From: Herbaspirillum sp. alder98
Lineage (GTDB): Bacteria > Pseudomonadota > Gammaproteobacteria > Burkholderiales > Burkholderiaceae_D
DNA: 64,000 nucleotides
Assembly (NCBI RefSeq): GCF_020179755.1
Contig: NZ_JAIUCY010000006.1
Span: 62,001-126,000, forward strand
Reading direction: 5' to 3'
Part shown: positions 55,116-63,126 of the stretch, one piece after another
Layout of the letters: each line of letters begins with the position of its first letter
How positions within the stretch are numbered: position 1 is the stretch's first letter
Notes under the pieces: model-generated
The model's input: the letters and a program-made list of their open reading frames with translations, nothing else
What the model was told of the DNA's origin: nothing
Database searches by the model: none
Position numbers and translations under genes: made by a program

Positions 55116-56753
55116 ATGCCCCAACTCATCGGCACCACCCCTTCGGCTTACGGCTACCCACTGCTGATCAAGCAGTTGCTGCATAGCGCGCTGGCCACGG
55201 CACCCGAGCAGGAAATTGTTTACGGCGACCGCCGCCACAGCTACACGGAGTTCTATCGCCGCGTGCAGCGCCTGGCCAATGCGCTCAGCGAGATCGGCCT
55301 GCAACCGGGCAACACCGTGGCCGTGATGGACTGGGACAGCCACCGTTATCTCGAATCGTTCTTTGCCATCCCGATGATGGGTTGCGTGTTGCAGACGGTC
55401 AATGTGCGACTCTCGCCGGAGCAGATCGCCTATACCCTCAATCATGCCCAGGCCGATGTATTGCTGGTCAACTCCGACTTCATGCCGCTGCTCAAGCAGA
55501 TCCGTGGCCAGCTGGGCACCCTCACCCGCTGTGTGCTGCTGACCGATGACGGCAGCGTGGCGCCGGCCGGCCCCGGCTTTGCCGGCGAATACGAAGACCT
55601 GCTGGCGCAGGCCGAACCGCAATACGCTTTCCCCGACTTCGACGAAAACGCGCGCGCCACCACCTTCTACACCACCGGCACCACCGGCCAGCCCAAGGGC
55701 GTCTATTTCAGCCATCGGCAACTGGTGCTGCATACCCTGGGCGCCACCGCCGGCCTGGCACTGGCGCCGCAGCAGGGTCGCCTGCACCGCGAAGACGTCT
55801 ACATGCCGCTCACGCCGATGTTCCATGTGCACGCCTGGGGCCTGCCCTATGTCGCCACCATGGCCGGCCTCAAGCAGGTATACCCCGGCCGCTACGTGCC
55901 GGATAACATCGTGCGCCTGGTGCAACGTGAAAAAGTGACCTTCTCGCATTGCGTGCCCACCATCCTGCAGATGGTGCTGGGTTGCGAGGCAGCCAAGGAC
56001 GCCGACCTGTCCGGCTGGAAGATGATCATCGGCGGCTCGGCCATGACCGGCAGCCTGGCGCAGTCGGCGCTTGCGCGCGGCATCGACGTGTTCACCGGCT
56101 ATGGCATGTCCGAGACCTGTCCGATCCTGACGCTGGCGCATGTGTCCGACGCCGACCTGGGCACCGATGCCGAAGCGGCGATCCGCCTGAAGACCGGGCG
56201 GCCGTTGCCGCTGGTCGAACTGCGCACGGTCGATGCCGACCTGGGCGACCTGCCGCGCGACGGCAAGACCACCGGCGAAGTCGTGGTGCGCGCGCCATGG
56301 CTGACCCAGGGCTACCTGAACCAAGCGCAAGCCTCAGAAGACTTGTGGAAAGGCGGCTGGCTGCATACGCAGGACATCGGCCACATCGACCAGCGCGGCT
56401 ACCTGCAGGTCACCGACCGCATCAAGGACGTGATCAAGACCGGTGGCGAATGGGTATCTTCGCTGCAGATCGAAGACATCATCGCGCGCCATCCTTCGGT
56501 GGCCGAGACTGCCGTCATCGGCGTGGCCGACAGCAAATGGGGCGAACGCCCGCTGGCGCTGGTGGTGCTCAAGAAGGACGCCGCGCCCTTGCGCGCGGAC
56601 GACATCCGGCAACACGTGGCGGCAGCGGCCGAACTGGGGCAGATATCGCGATATGGCGTACCGGACCAGGTGCAATTCGTCACCGAGCTGGCCCGTACCA
56701 GCGTGGGCAAGCTCAACAAGCGGGTCATGCGGGAGCAGTATCCGACAGGATAA
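55116..56753 (+). CDS. Fatty-acyl-CoA synthetase (AMP-forming)
   Basis: 545 residues, CAGGAG upstream. The ANL superfamily is shown by the P-loop FYTTGTTGQPKGVYFSHRQL, adenylate motif GYGMSETCPILTL, the hinge/late motif TGRPLPLVELR, and the C-terminal DRIKDVIKTGGEWVSS and GKLNKRVMRE. The N-terminus SAYGYPLLIKQLLHSAL is typical of medium/long-chain fatty-acid-CoA ligases of betaproteobacteria. It makes acyl-CoA in the cytosol for beta-oxidation or PHA supply. It is alone on its strand; a REP pair follows. Confidence 0.93.
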   Translation: MPQLIGTTPSAYGYPLLIKQLLHSALATAPEQEIVYGDRRHSYTEFYRRVQRLANALSEIGLQPGNTVAVMDWDSHRYLESFFAIPMMGCVLQTVNVRLSPEQIAYTLNHAQADVLLVNSDFMPLLKQIRGQLGTLTRCVLLTDDGSVAPAGPGFAGEYEDLLAQAEPQYAFPDFDENARATTFYTTGTTGQPKGVYFSHRQLVLHTLGATAGLALAPQQGRLHREDVYMPLTPMFHVHAWGLPYVATMAGLKQVYPGRYVPDNIVRLVQREKVTFSHCVPTILQMVLGCEAAKDADLSGWKMIIGGSAMTGSLAQSALARGIDVFTGYGMSETCPILTLAHVSDADLGTDAEAAIRLKTGRPLPLVELRTVDADLGDLPRDGKTTGEVVVRAPWLTQGYLNQAQASEDLWKGGWLHTQDIGHIDQRGYLQVTDRIKDVIKTGGEWVSSLQIEDIIARHPSVAETAVIGVADSKWGERPLALVVLKKDAAPLRADDIRQHVAAAAELGQISRYGVPDQVQFVTELARTSVGKLNKRVMREQYPTG

Positions 56754-56761
56754 ATGTGACC

Positions 56762-56850
56762 AAAGACGCTGGGCCCTGACTTTCGTCAGGGCGACGGGGG
56801 CTGATTTATAACAAGTTCGTCTGCCGGCGAAGGCCGGCACCCAGCGTCTT
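56762..56850. repeat. REP-like element, paired inverted copies
   Basis: First half 56762-56798 (AAAGACGCTGGGCCCTGAC, TTTC, GTCAGGGCGACGG). Second half 56818-56850 ends in GGCACCCAGCGTCTT. It lies in the convergent gap with purU, beside the purU terminator. Confidence 0.82.
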
Positions 56851-56859
56851 CCGATGCGC

Positions 56860-56899
56860 AAAAAAAAACGCCATTCAGGACATCTCCCGAATGGCGTTT
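56860..56899 (-). terminator. purU terminator
   Basis: AAACGCCATTC pairs with GAATGGCGTTT. On the minus strand it is followed by eight T (complement of A at 56860-56868). Confidence 0.85.
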
Positions 56900-56918
56900 C
56901 TTCATGGCAAGCCAGCAA

Positions 56919-57788
56919 TCAGTTGAAGATCACCGTCTTGTGTCCATTGAGCAGGATCCGGTGCTCGGTGAACCACTTCACCGCCCGCGCCAGCACCACG
57001 CATTCGATATCGCGGCCAATGGCGGTGAGCGTATCGGGGCCCATCGAATGGTCCACCCGCTCGACGCCCTGCTCGATGATCGGACCTTCGTCGAGATCGC
57101 CGGTGACGAAGTGCGCCGTCGCGCCGATCAGCTTCACGCCGCGGTCATGCGCCTGGTAATAAGGCTTGGCACCCTTGAAGCTGGGCAGGAACGAATGATG
57201 GATGTTGATGGCGCGACCACGCAACGCGTCGCACAACTCAGGCGACAGGATCTGCATGTAACGCGCCAGCACCACCAGGTCGATCTGGTTGGCCTCGACG
57301 ATCTCCAGGATGCGCTGTTCCTGCACCCGCTTGACCTCGGCCGGCGCGCCGGTGGCCAACGGCAGGTGGTGAAACGGAATGTTGTAGCTGGCAGCGAGCT
57401 GGTAGAAATCGGTGTGGTTCGACACGATCGCCGGAATCTCGACCGGCAGCAAGCCGCTCTTGTAGCGGAACAGCAGGTCGTTGAGGCAATGACCGATCTT
57501 CGACACCATCAGCATCACGCGCGGCTTCTTGGCCGCATCGTGCAGTTGCCAATTCATCTGCAGCGAATCGCCCAGGCTGCCGAAGTCGGCGCGCAATTGC
57601 GCATCGGACACGCCCGCGTCTTCCGACGAGAAATGCACCCGCATGAAGAACAGCGCCGATTGCGCGTCGCCAAACTGGGCCGAATCGATAATGTTGCAGC
57701 CGTGATCGGCCAGAAAACCCGAGACGCGATGCACGATACCGCGCTGGTCCAGGCAGGACAGAGTAAGAATGTATTCCGGGTGAGCCAT
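56919..57788 (-). CDS. purU: Formyltetrahydrofolate deformylase
   Basis: 289 residues from the ATG at 57788; an ATG two codons earlier is possible. An N-terminal ACT domain (EYILTLSCLDQRGIVHRVSG) is followed by the formyl-transferase-like domain with VVLARYMQILSP and catalytic INIHHSFLPSFKGAKPY. The Asp motif is GDLDEGPII. It releases formate from 10-formyl-THF for purine synthesis and one-carbon balance. The gene is monocistronic with a clean terminator; upstream are two GCAATTGC palindromes 21 bases apart. Confidence 0.96.
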   Translation of the reverse strand: MAHPEYILTLSCLDQRGIVHRVSGFLADHGCNIIDSAQFGDAQSALFFMRVHFSSEDAGVSDAQLRADFGSLGDSLQMNWQLHDAAKKPRVMLMVSKIGHCLNDLLFRYKSGLLPVEIPAIVSNHTDFYQLAASYNIPFHHLPLATGAPAEVKRVQEQRILEIVEANQIDLVVLARYMQILSPELCDALRGRAINIHHSFLPSFKGAKPYYQAHDRGVKLIGATAHFVTGDLDEGPIIEQGVERVDHSMGPDTLTAIGRDIECVVLARAVKWFTEHRILLNGHKTVIFN

Positions 57789-57930
57789 GAGCATGAACTG
57801 AAAACGCCAGCGTCGAACGGGACGGGCTGAGCACGTACCGCCACCGGCTGATCCTGAGCCGGCGAACGACGAAAGGCGCTATTGTCGCACGAGCCGGGTG
57901 CACGCTCCAAGCCAGGAGGCCGGCAGTGAC

Positions 57931-57959
57931 GCAATTGCAGCCCTTACGGCCGCAATTGC
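57931..57959. promoter_or_regulatory. Twin GCAATTGC palindromes upstream of purU
   Basis: GCAATTGC at 57931-57938 and 57952-57959, exactly two helical turns apart, about 145 bases upstream of purU and just past the bactofilin stop. They form a candidate dimer-pair operator. Confidence 0.4.
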
Positions 57960-58044
57960 CCTCTTCGCCCGGTGCTCGCAGACAGAAGTTTCATCCAGGC
58001 AATGCCGCGCTGACAACGGCAGCGGCGACCGCCCGCGGACTGCT

Positions 58045-58578
58045 TCAGGCGGTCTTTTGCAGCAGTTCCTTCTGCTCGTAACCGCTGACCTGCAGATCAC
58101 CCGCCAGTTGACCGCCCTCTTCGATCACCAGCTTGCCGTAACGGATCTTGCCGGTGACCTTGCCGCTCGAATAGATCACCAGCTTCTGGCGCACAGTCAG
58201 GTCGCCATCGAACTCGCCGCGGATCTCGGCCAGGTCGATCTCGGCCGACCCCTTGAAGGCGCCGCGCTCGGCAATCTGCACCACGCGGCAATTGATGGTG
58301 GCCTGCACGCGGCCTTCTACCACCAGCGTGTCGCAGTCTTCGATCTCGCCCTTGACCTTGATATTGGGGCCGACGGTCAGCTTGCTGCCCGACTCTTCGG
58401 TCGGCGCCGGAGTGGCGCTGCCGGCGCCGCCGGCCACCGACGATGGGTATTGGGTGCTCTTGTTCAGGCTGGACACGCCAGCGCCGGTGGCGCCGGGTTG
58501 CGATGCATTGGCGGCGCTGAAAGGCGAATTGGTCGAGCCGGTGTCACGTTTGCCGAAGAGGGTTTCTGAGCGAAGCAT
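58045..58578 (-). CDS. Bactofilin (polymer-forming cytoskeletal protein)
   Basis: 177 residues from the ATG at 58578 with AGGAG upstream. The disordered N-terminal about 70 residues (Ser/Ala/Gly/Thr-rich) precede the bactofilin beta-helix (PF04519): GPNIKVKGEIEDCDTLVVEG, RVQATINCRVVQIAERGAFK and GEFDGDLTVRQKLVIYSSG. It polymerises into membrane-linked filaments affecting shape, polarity or adhesion. Bactofilins often sit next to M23 peptidases; none is here. Monocistronic. Confidence 0.93.
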   Translation of the reverse strand: MLRSETLFGKRDTGSTNSPFSAANASQPGATGAGVSSLNKSTQYPSSVAGGAGSATPAPTEESGSKLTVGPNIKVKGEIEDCDTLVVEGRVQATINCRVVQIAERGAFKGSAEIDLAEIRGEFDGDLTVRQKLVIYSSGKVTGKIRYGKLVIEEGGQLAGDLQVSGYEQKELLQKTA

Positions 58579-59301
58579 GGGATCTCCTGAAAATAATAGA
58601 GCGTGCAAAATGGGGCGCACGAAATAACAAAACGAAGCGCATGCGAATGGATGAGCGCATCTGCAAATCACATGACCGACGTTGTCGGTGCTCGCAGATG
58701 AGGGTCCTGGGCAAGCCCGACCATTCAGGTGCACGTCGCGGTACCAACAGGCTTCCTGCGTTTTTTACAGCGCCGCCGATGGCGACGTTGGCTTGTCAGG
58801 AAAGAAACCTGTGCGGTTCAGGCAGGACACTTTTTCGAAAGTTCACCAGTAATTTGTAACATCAAAATCACTAACGAATTAATTAAAAAAGCATCCGGCG
58901 ACAACCATTCTCACCTGTGACATGGCGATGTTCATGCGCTTCGAGAACGGTTGAATTTGTCGATGTTGCGGCGGGTCGCGCTGCGCGCCGCCAGAGGTTG
59001 AAAACAATTATTTGCGTGATTTACACAATGCAAATTATTTAGTTTTCTGCGGCGCTTGTAATCAAAAAAAATGTAACAGTTACAGCAGGCAATTCGTCGC
59101 CGGAAGGCGACACCATTCGAAGCGCGAGAAGCCACCACATTCACTTTCAGCGACACCTCAACCTACGGATGAGGTGTCGGCAACTGCCCTGGAATTTGTA
59201 AGCGATGCAAACGGATGTCACGGGCTGCTGCAGCGCGGCCGGAACCGTTTTATGATGCAATGGATCGTCAGAATCAATCTTTTTCCGTTCGTCCCCATGC
59301 C
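58579..59301. other. Long intergenic region rich in palindromes
   Basis: 723 bases. Contents are a hairpin CATCTGC...GCAGATG with inner CCGAC-GTT-GTCGG (about 58655-58700), an AT-rich imperfect inverted repeat GAAAACAATTATTTGC / GCAAATTATTTAGTTTTC (about 58998-59046), a palindrome TGTAACAGTTACA (59072-59084), GTCGCC-GGA-AGGCGAC nearby, and a 10-bp perfect hairpin CGACACCTCA / TGAGGTGTCG (59151-59179). Short frames here have no ribosome sites. It probably contains both divergent promoters and perhaps an unannotated RNA. Confidence 0.55.
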
Positions 59302-60018
59302 ATGAGCCACGACCAGAACTCCTCGCCGGGATCGCTTGATTCCTTCGGCGCCAATATTTTCCCGGCCGAACGCAATTCGGGTGCGGCGCGCCTGCTGGCT
59401 GCGATCATCGCGCTGATCAGCTGGTGCGCCTTCATTGCCCAGACCGACATCACCATCAATCGCCTGCTGGCGCGGGGCGGCGGCGTGCTGGAAGGGCTGG
59501 ACCGCCTGTCGATGTACCTGACCAACCTCACCATCCTGATGTCGGCGCTGGTGTTTACGTCGCTGGCGTTGTCGCTCAAGACGCCGTTGAGCCGGTTTTG
59601 CCGGCAGCCCTCGGTGGTCTCGGCGGTGGTGGCCTACCTGGCCTTTGTCGGCATCGCCTATAACCTGCTGCTGCGCCATCTGTGGACACCCACCGGCTAC
59701 CGCGCGCTGGTCAACGAGAGCCTGCACACCGTGGTGCCGCTGCTGGCGATGGTGTACTGGATCTTCTTCGTGCCGGTGTTTCACAGTTCGGTCAAGAAAT
59801 CCCTGCTGTGGCTGATCTATCCGCTGGGCTACCTGGCCATCACCTTGTGGCGCGGCGCGGCCTCGGGCTTCTACCCTTATCCGTTCATCAATGTCAGCAC
59901 GCTCGGCTACCCGCGCGTGATGCTCAACGCCAGCCTGCTGCTGGCCGGCTTCATCGGCTTGATGACGCTGTTCATCGTGGTCAATCATTCGGGCAAGCCG
60001 GCCTTGGCCCGTAAATGA
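59302..60018 (+). CDS. Pr6Pr-family membrane protein
   Basis: About 238 residues from ATG 59302; an earlier ATG at 59260 is possible and neither has a clear ribosome site. About six hydrophobic segments are seen: LAAIIALISWCAFIAQTDIT, LSMYLTNLTILMSALVFTSL, VVAYLAFVGIAYNLLL, VVPLLAMVYWIFFVPVF and two later. The motif NESLHTVVP and the YPYPFINV segment fit the Pr6Pr / FAR-17a-like family of unknown function. An inner-membrane location is expected. The nearest neighbour downstream is the phosphoesterase gene (110-base gap). Confidence 0.82.
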   Translation: MSHDQNSSPGSLDSFGANIFPAERNSGAARLLAAIIALISWCAFIAQTDITINRLLARGGGVLEGLDRLSMYLTNLTILMSALVFTSLALSLKTPLSRFCRQPSVVSAVVAYLAFVGIAYNLLLRHLWTPTGYRALVNESLHTVVPLLAMVYWIFFVPVFHSSVKKSLLWLIYPLGYLAITLWRGAASGFYPYPFINVSTLGYPRVMLNASLLLAGFIGLMTLFIVVNHSGKPALARK

Positions 60019-60128
60019 CGCCGCGCTGACGCTAAAAGATTTTCGCAAGACATATTTCTGTCACACGGCAGCGCTATCCTTTTGCGGTTCCGCGCCTTGA
60101 ACCACAACAATATCCGACAGGAAAAAAC

Positions 60129-61832
60129 ATGACCATCCACAACGACACGGCCGCCCCGGCCGATGCCTCTGACGCATCCACTCCGAGCGTTCCTGACAGC
60201 AACAGCCGCCGCCGCTTTCTGGGTGGCATGGCGGCATTGAGCGCCGGCAGCGCGCTGTCGGCCTGCGCCACCGATGGCGCCGCCAGCCATCCCGGCAGCA
60301 ACCCGGCCGCCAGCGCCGCGCTGGATTCCGCCCTGCGCGACAAGATCAAGACCGTCGTCGTCATCTACGCCGAAAACCGTAGTTTCAATAACCTGTTCGG
60401 CGACTTCCCTGGCGTCGAAAAGCCCTTGTCTTCGCTCAAGCCGTCCGACTACCAGCAGCGAGACCGCGACGGCAGCGTGCTCAAGCAGTTGCCGCCGGTG
60501 TGGGGTGGCGTGGTGGGCCAGGAACAAGCCATCGAAGGCGTCACCTACGAAGCCGGCAAGCAGTACCAGAACAACCTGCCCAATGCGCCCTTTGCCATGA
60601 AGGGCCCGCAAGGCGAAGCCTTGCCGCTGGGCCTGGTCACGCGCGACCTGTGGCACGTGTTCTACCAGAACCAGATGCAGATCAACGGCGGCAAGAATGA
60701 CGGTTTCGTGGCCTGGGCCGATTCGGGCGGGCTGGTCATGGGCCACTACGCGGACACCCGATACAACCTGCGCCTGTGGGATATCGCCCGCGAATTCGTG
60801 CTGTGCGACAACTTCTTCCAGGGCGCCTTCGGCGGCTCGTTCCTGAATCACCAATACCTGATCTCGGCGGCCGCGCCGTATTACCCGAACGTGGCCACCT
60901 CGGTCTCGCGCACCCAGGTCGCCAAGACCGTCGGCGGCGATCCGTTGTCGGGCCAACTGGTCCCGGCCGAGAACAGCCCGGCCAGCGCACTGCAGGGCGC
61001 GCCCAAGTTCGGCCCCAGCGCCCTGACGCCGGACGGCTATGCGGTCAACACCATGGCCCCGCCCTACTGGCCGACCTGGACCCGCGACCGCAACAACCCG
61101 GCCTATGCCGAACCGAACCAGCCCAGCGTGCTGGTGCCGCAGACGCATGAACACATCGGCGACAAGCTGGGCAAGAAAGGCATCGAATGGGCCTGGTATG
61201 CCGGCGCCTGGCAAGCCACGCTGGACGAATTCAAGGACTCGAAGGGGATCCCCAAGATTCCTAACTTCCAGTATCACCACCAGCCATTCAACTACTTCAA
61301 GAACCTGGGCCCGGACAATCCGAGCGAGCGCAACAAGCGCCTGCGCGACGGTGGCCTGGGCGACGAAGCCCGCACCAACCGCTTCCTGGCCGATGCCGAA
61401 GCCGGCCGGCTGCCGGCGGTCAGCTTCTACAAGCCCCAGGGCAATCTCAACATGCACGCCGGCTATGCCGACGTCACCTCGGGCGACCGCCATATCGCGC
61501 ACATCGTCAAGAGCCTGCGCGCCAGCCCGCAATGGAAAAACATGGTGGTGGTGATCACGGTCGATGAAAACGGCGGCTGGTGGGACCACGTGGCGCCGCC
61601 CAAGGGCGACCGTTGGGGACCGGGCACACGCGTGCCGGCGATCGTCGTGTCGCCTTTTGCGCGCCGCGGCACGGTCGACCATACGGTGTACGACACGGCG
61701 TCGATCCTGCGCCTGATCACGCGCACCTTCGGTCTTGAAAAGCTGGATGGCCTGAAGGCGCGTGACGACGCCATGGTCGCGCGCGGGCAGCAGCCGATGG
61801 GTGACTTGACCAACGCGCTGGATCTGGGCTGA
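60129..61832 (+). CDS. AcpA-like acid phosphatase / phosphoesterase lipoprotein
   Basis: 567 residues, AGGA upstream. The N-terminus has a Tat motif [20 protein letters not shown] followed by a lipobox-like SALSAC (Cys about 53), so a Tat-exported lipoprotein is possible. The phosphoesterase family (PF04185) is shown by [34 protein letters not shown] and [19 protein letters not shown], where Asp/His metal and catalytic residues lie. Relatives are acid phosphatase AcpA and phospholipase C. It acts outside the cytoplasm, perhaps to scavenge phosphate. It ends in a REP element. Confidence 0.9.
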   Translation: MTIHNDTAAPADASDASTPSVPDSNSRRRFLGGMAALSAGSALSACATDGAASHPGSNPAASAALDSALRDKIKTVVVIYAENRSFNNLFGDFPGVEKPLSSLKPSDYQQRDRDGSVLKQLPPVWGGVVGQEQAIEGVTYEAGKQYQNNLPNAPFAMKGPQGEALPLGLVTRDLWHVFYQNQMQINGGKNDGFVAWADSGGLVMGHYADTRYNLRLWDIAREFVLCDNFFQGAFGGSFLNHQYLISAAAPYYPNVATSVSRTQVAKTVGGDPLSGQLVPAENSPASALQGAPKFGPSALTPDGYAVNTMAPPYWPTWTRDRNNPAYAEPNQPSVLVPQTHEHIGDKLGKKGIEWAWYAGAWQATLDEFKDSKGIPKIPNFQYHHQPFNYFKNLGPDNPSERNKRLRDGGLGDEARTNRFLADAEAGRLPAVSFYKPQGNLNMHAGYADVTSGDRHIAHIVKSLRASPQWKNMVVVITVDENGGWWDHVAPPKGDRWGPGTRVPAIVVSPFARRGTVDHTVYDTASILRLITRTFGLEKLDGLKARDDAMVARGQQPMGDLTNALDLG

Positions 61833-61834
61833 AA

Positions 61835-61923
61835 AAAGACGCTGGGTGCCGGCCTTCGCCGGCACGACGGATTAGTTATACCCCCCCCCCGTCGTCCTGA
61901 CGAAAGTCAGGACCCAGCGTCTT
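61835..61923. repeat. REP-like element, paired inverted copies with C10 run
   Basis: The first half is AAAAGACGCTGGGTGCCGGC, TTC, GCCGGCACGACGG (61835-61870). A ten-C run is at 61881-61890. The second half is GTCGTCCTGAC, GAAA, GTCAGGACCCAGCGTCTT (to 61923). It is located between convergent genes. Confidence 0.85.
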
Positions 61924-61929
61924 CCAGTA

Positions 61930-62931
61930 TCACGCCAGCCAGGGCGGCGCAGTCTCGCGCAGGCTGATTTTCCTGGGAATCAGCTTCAGGTCGAGGAAAG
62001 TATCGGCAATCTGCTGCTGCTCGTCGAGGATGGCATTGGTGATGGGCAAAGTGCCGAAGTCATAACGCCTGACCGCCACTTCCACCACATTCCTGGGCAA
62101 GCCGAGAATGGCCGCCAGTTCGCCCGCATATTCATCGGGACGCGACTTGGCCCAGCCGTCCAGCTTGTCGAGTTCTTCGATGGCGATCTTGAGCAGGTCG
62201 GCATTGGCCTTGGCAAATTCACGCGACGAAAAATAATAGGCACGATTCTTCACCACGCCGGTGGCATCCGCCAGGATGCGCGCCTGCAAGGTCTGCTCGG
62301 CCGCCGCCAGATAGGGTTCCCAGATCACCCAGGCATCCACCGAACCGCGTTCGAACGCCGCACGCGCATCGGCCGGCGCCAGGAACACCGGGTTCACGTC
62401 GCTGTAGTGCAGGCCATGCTTTTCCAGCAGCTTGACCAGGAAGTAATGCACGTTGGAACCCTTGTTGAACGCCACCCGTTTGCCTTTGAGGTCGGCCACG
62501 CTCTTGATCGGCGAGCTGTTAGGCACCAGCACCGCTTCGACCTTGGGCCGCGCCACGGTCGCCGCCACATAGACCAGCGGCGTGCCGGCCGCCTGCGAAA
62601 AGATCGGTGGCGCTTCGCCGACATCGCCGAAGTCGATCGAATTTGCGCCCAGCGCCTCAAGCTGCACCGGGCCTGCCGTGAATTCCACCCATTTCACGCT
62701 AGCGCCCAGCGGCGCCAGGCGCTTCTCAAGCACGCCGCGCGTACGGATGATGCTCAACGCCCCCTTCTGGTAACCGACCCGAAGCTCGCGCTGCGCCGCA
62801 TGCGCCTGGCGCGGCGCCAGTGCGGCTGCCGCGACCACCCCCAGCCCCAGGCCGGCCATCACCAGCTGGCGACGACGGCGCCCTTTTTGCAATTGGGCGA
62901 TGGCTTCGTTTCTCTTGTTGTCTTGGGTCAT
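61930..62931 (-). CDS. Orphan SsuA-like sulfonate/taurine-binding protein
   Basis: 333 residues from the ATG at 62931. The signal GRRRRQLVMAGLGLGVVAAA has a twin-arginine look and ends AHAAQ. The mature part starts LRVGYQKGALSIIRTRGVLE and has IDFGDVGEAPPIFSQAAG and [20 protein letters not shown], closely parallel to the ssuA product at 11318-12295. It binds sulfonates or taurine in the periplasm. No permease or ATPase is adjacent, so it either shares SsuBC or belongs to a distant system. Confidence 0.88.
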   Translation of the reverse strand: MTQDNKRNEAIAQLQKGRRRRQLVMAGLGLGVVAAAALAPRQAHAAQRELRVGYQKGALSIIRTRGVLEKRLAPLGASVKWVEFTAGPVQLEALGANSIDFGDVGEAPPIFSQAAGTPLVYVAATVARPKVEAVLVPNSSPIKSVADLKGKRVAFNKGSNVHYFLVKLLEKHGLHYSDVNPVFLAPADARAAFERGSVDAWVIWEPYLAAAEQTLQARILADATGVVKNRAYYFSSREFAKANADLLKIAIEELDKLDGWAKSRPDEYAGELAAILGLPRNVVEVAVRRYDFGTLPITNAILDEQQQIADTFLDLKLIPRKISLRETAPPWLA

Positions 62932-63065
62932 GCCAACACTTTCCGTATCGATGATTGAATGGCTCAGGCTAACCACCTCTGCAGTGACTGCGAACTAATA
63001 CTTCCGATACTGCTTATAAGAAAATCGGATAAGCCAGATTGCTTCACATGGCGCTTATCGACCAT

Positions 63066-63086
63066 ATATATCACGTTATGATATAT
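63066..63086. promoter_or_regulatory. Operator-like palindrome between the SsuA-like and ClC genes
   Basis: ATATATCA, 5-base spacer CGTTA, TGATATAT. Perfect 8-bp arms in an AT-rich divergent gap of 195 bases, about 40 bases before the ClC start. Confidence 0.5.
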
Positions 63087-63126
63087 TTAGACGCTAACTC
63101 TCCCGGTATAACAAACTGATTTCATC

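Noticed and set aside
58932-59156. 74-codon minus-strand frame in the bactofilin-Pr6Pr gap
   Set aside because: It crosses AT-rich inverted repeats, has no ribosome site and no recognisable domain.
59985-61865. Minus-strand frame (626 codons) opposite the phosphoesterase
   Set aside because: Shadow frame rich in Arg/Gly/Val. The plus strand carries Tat, lipobox and phosphoesterase motifs.
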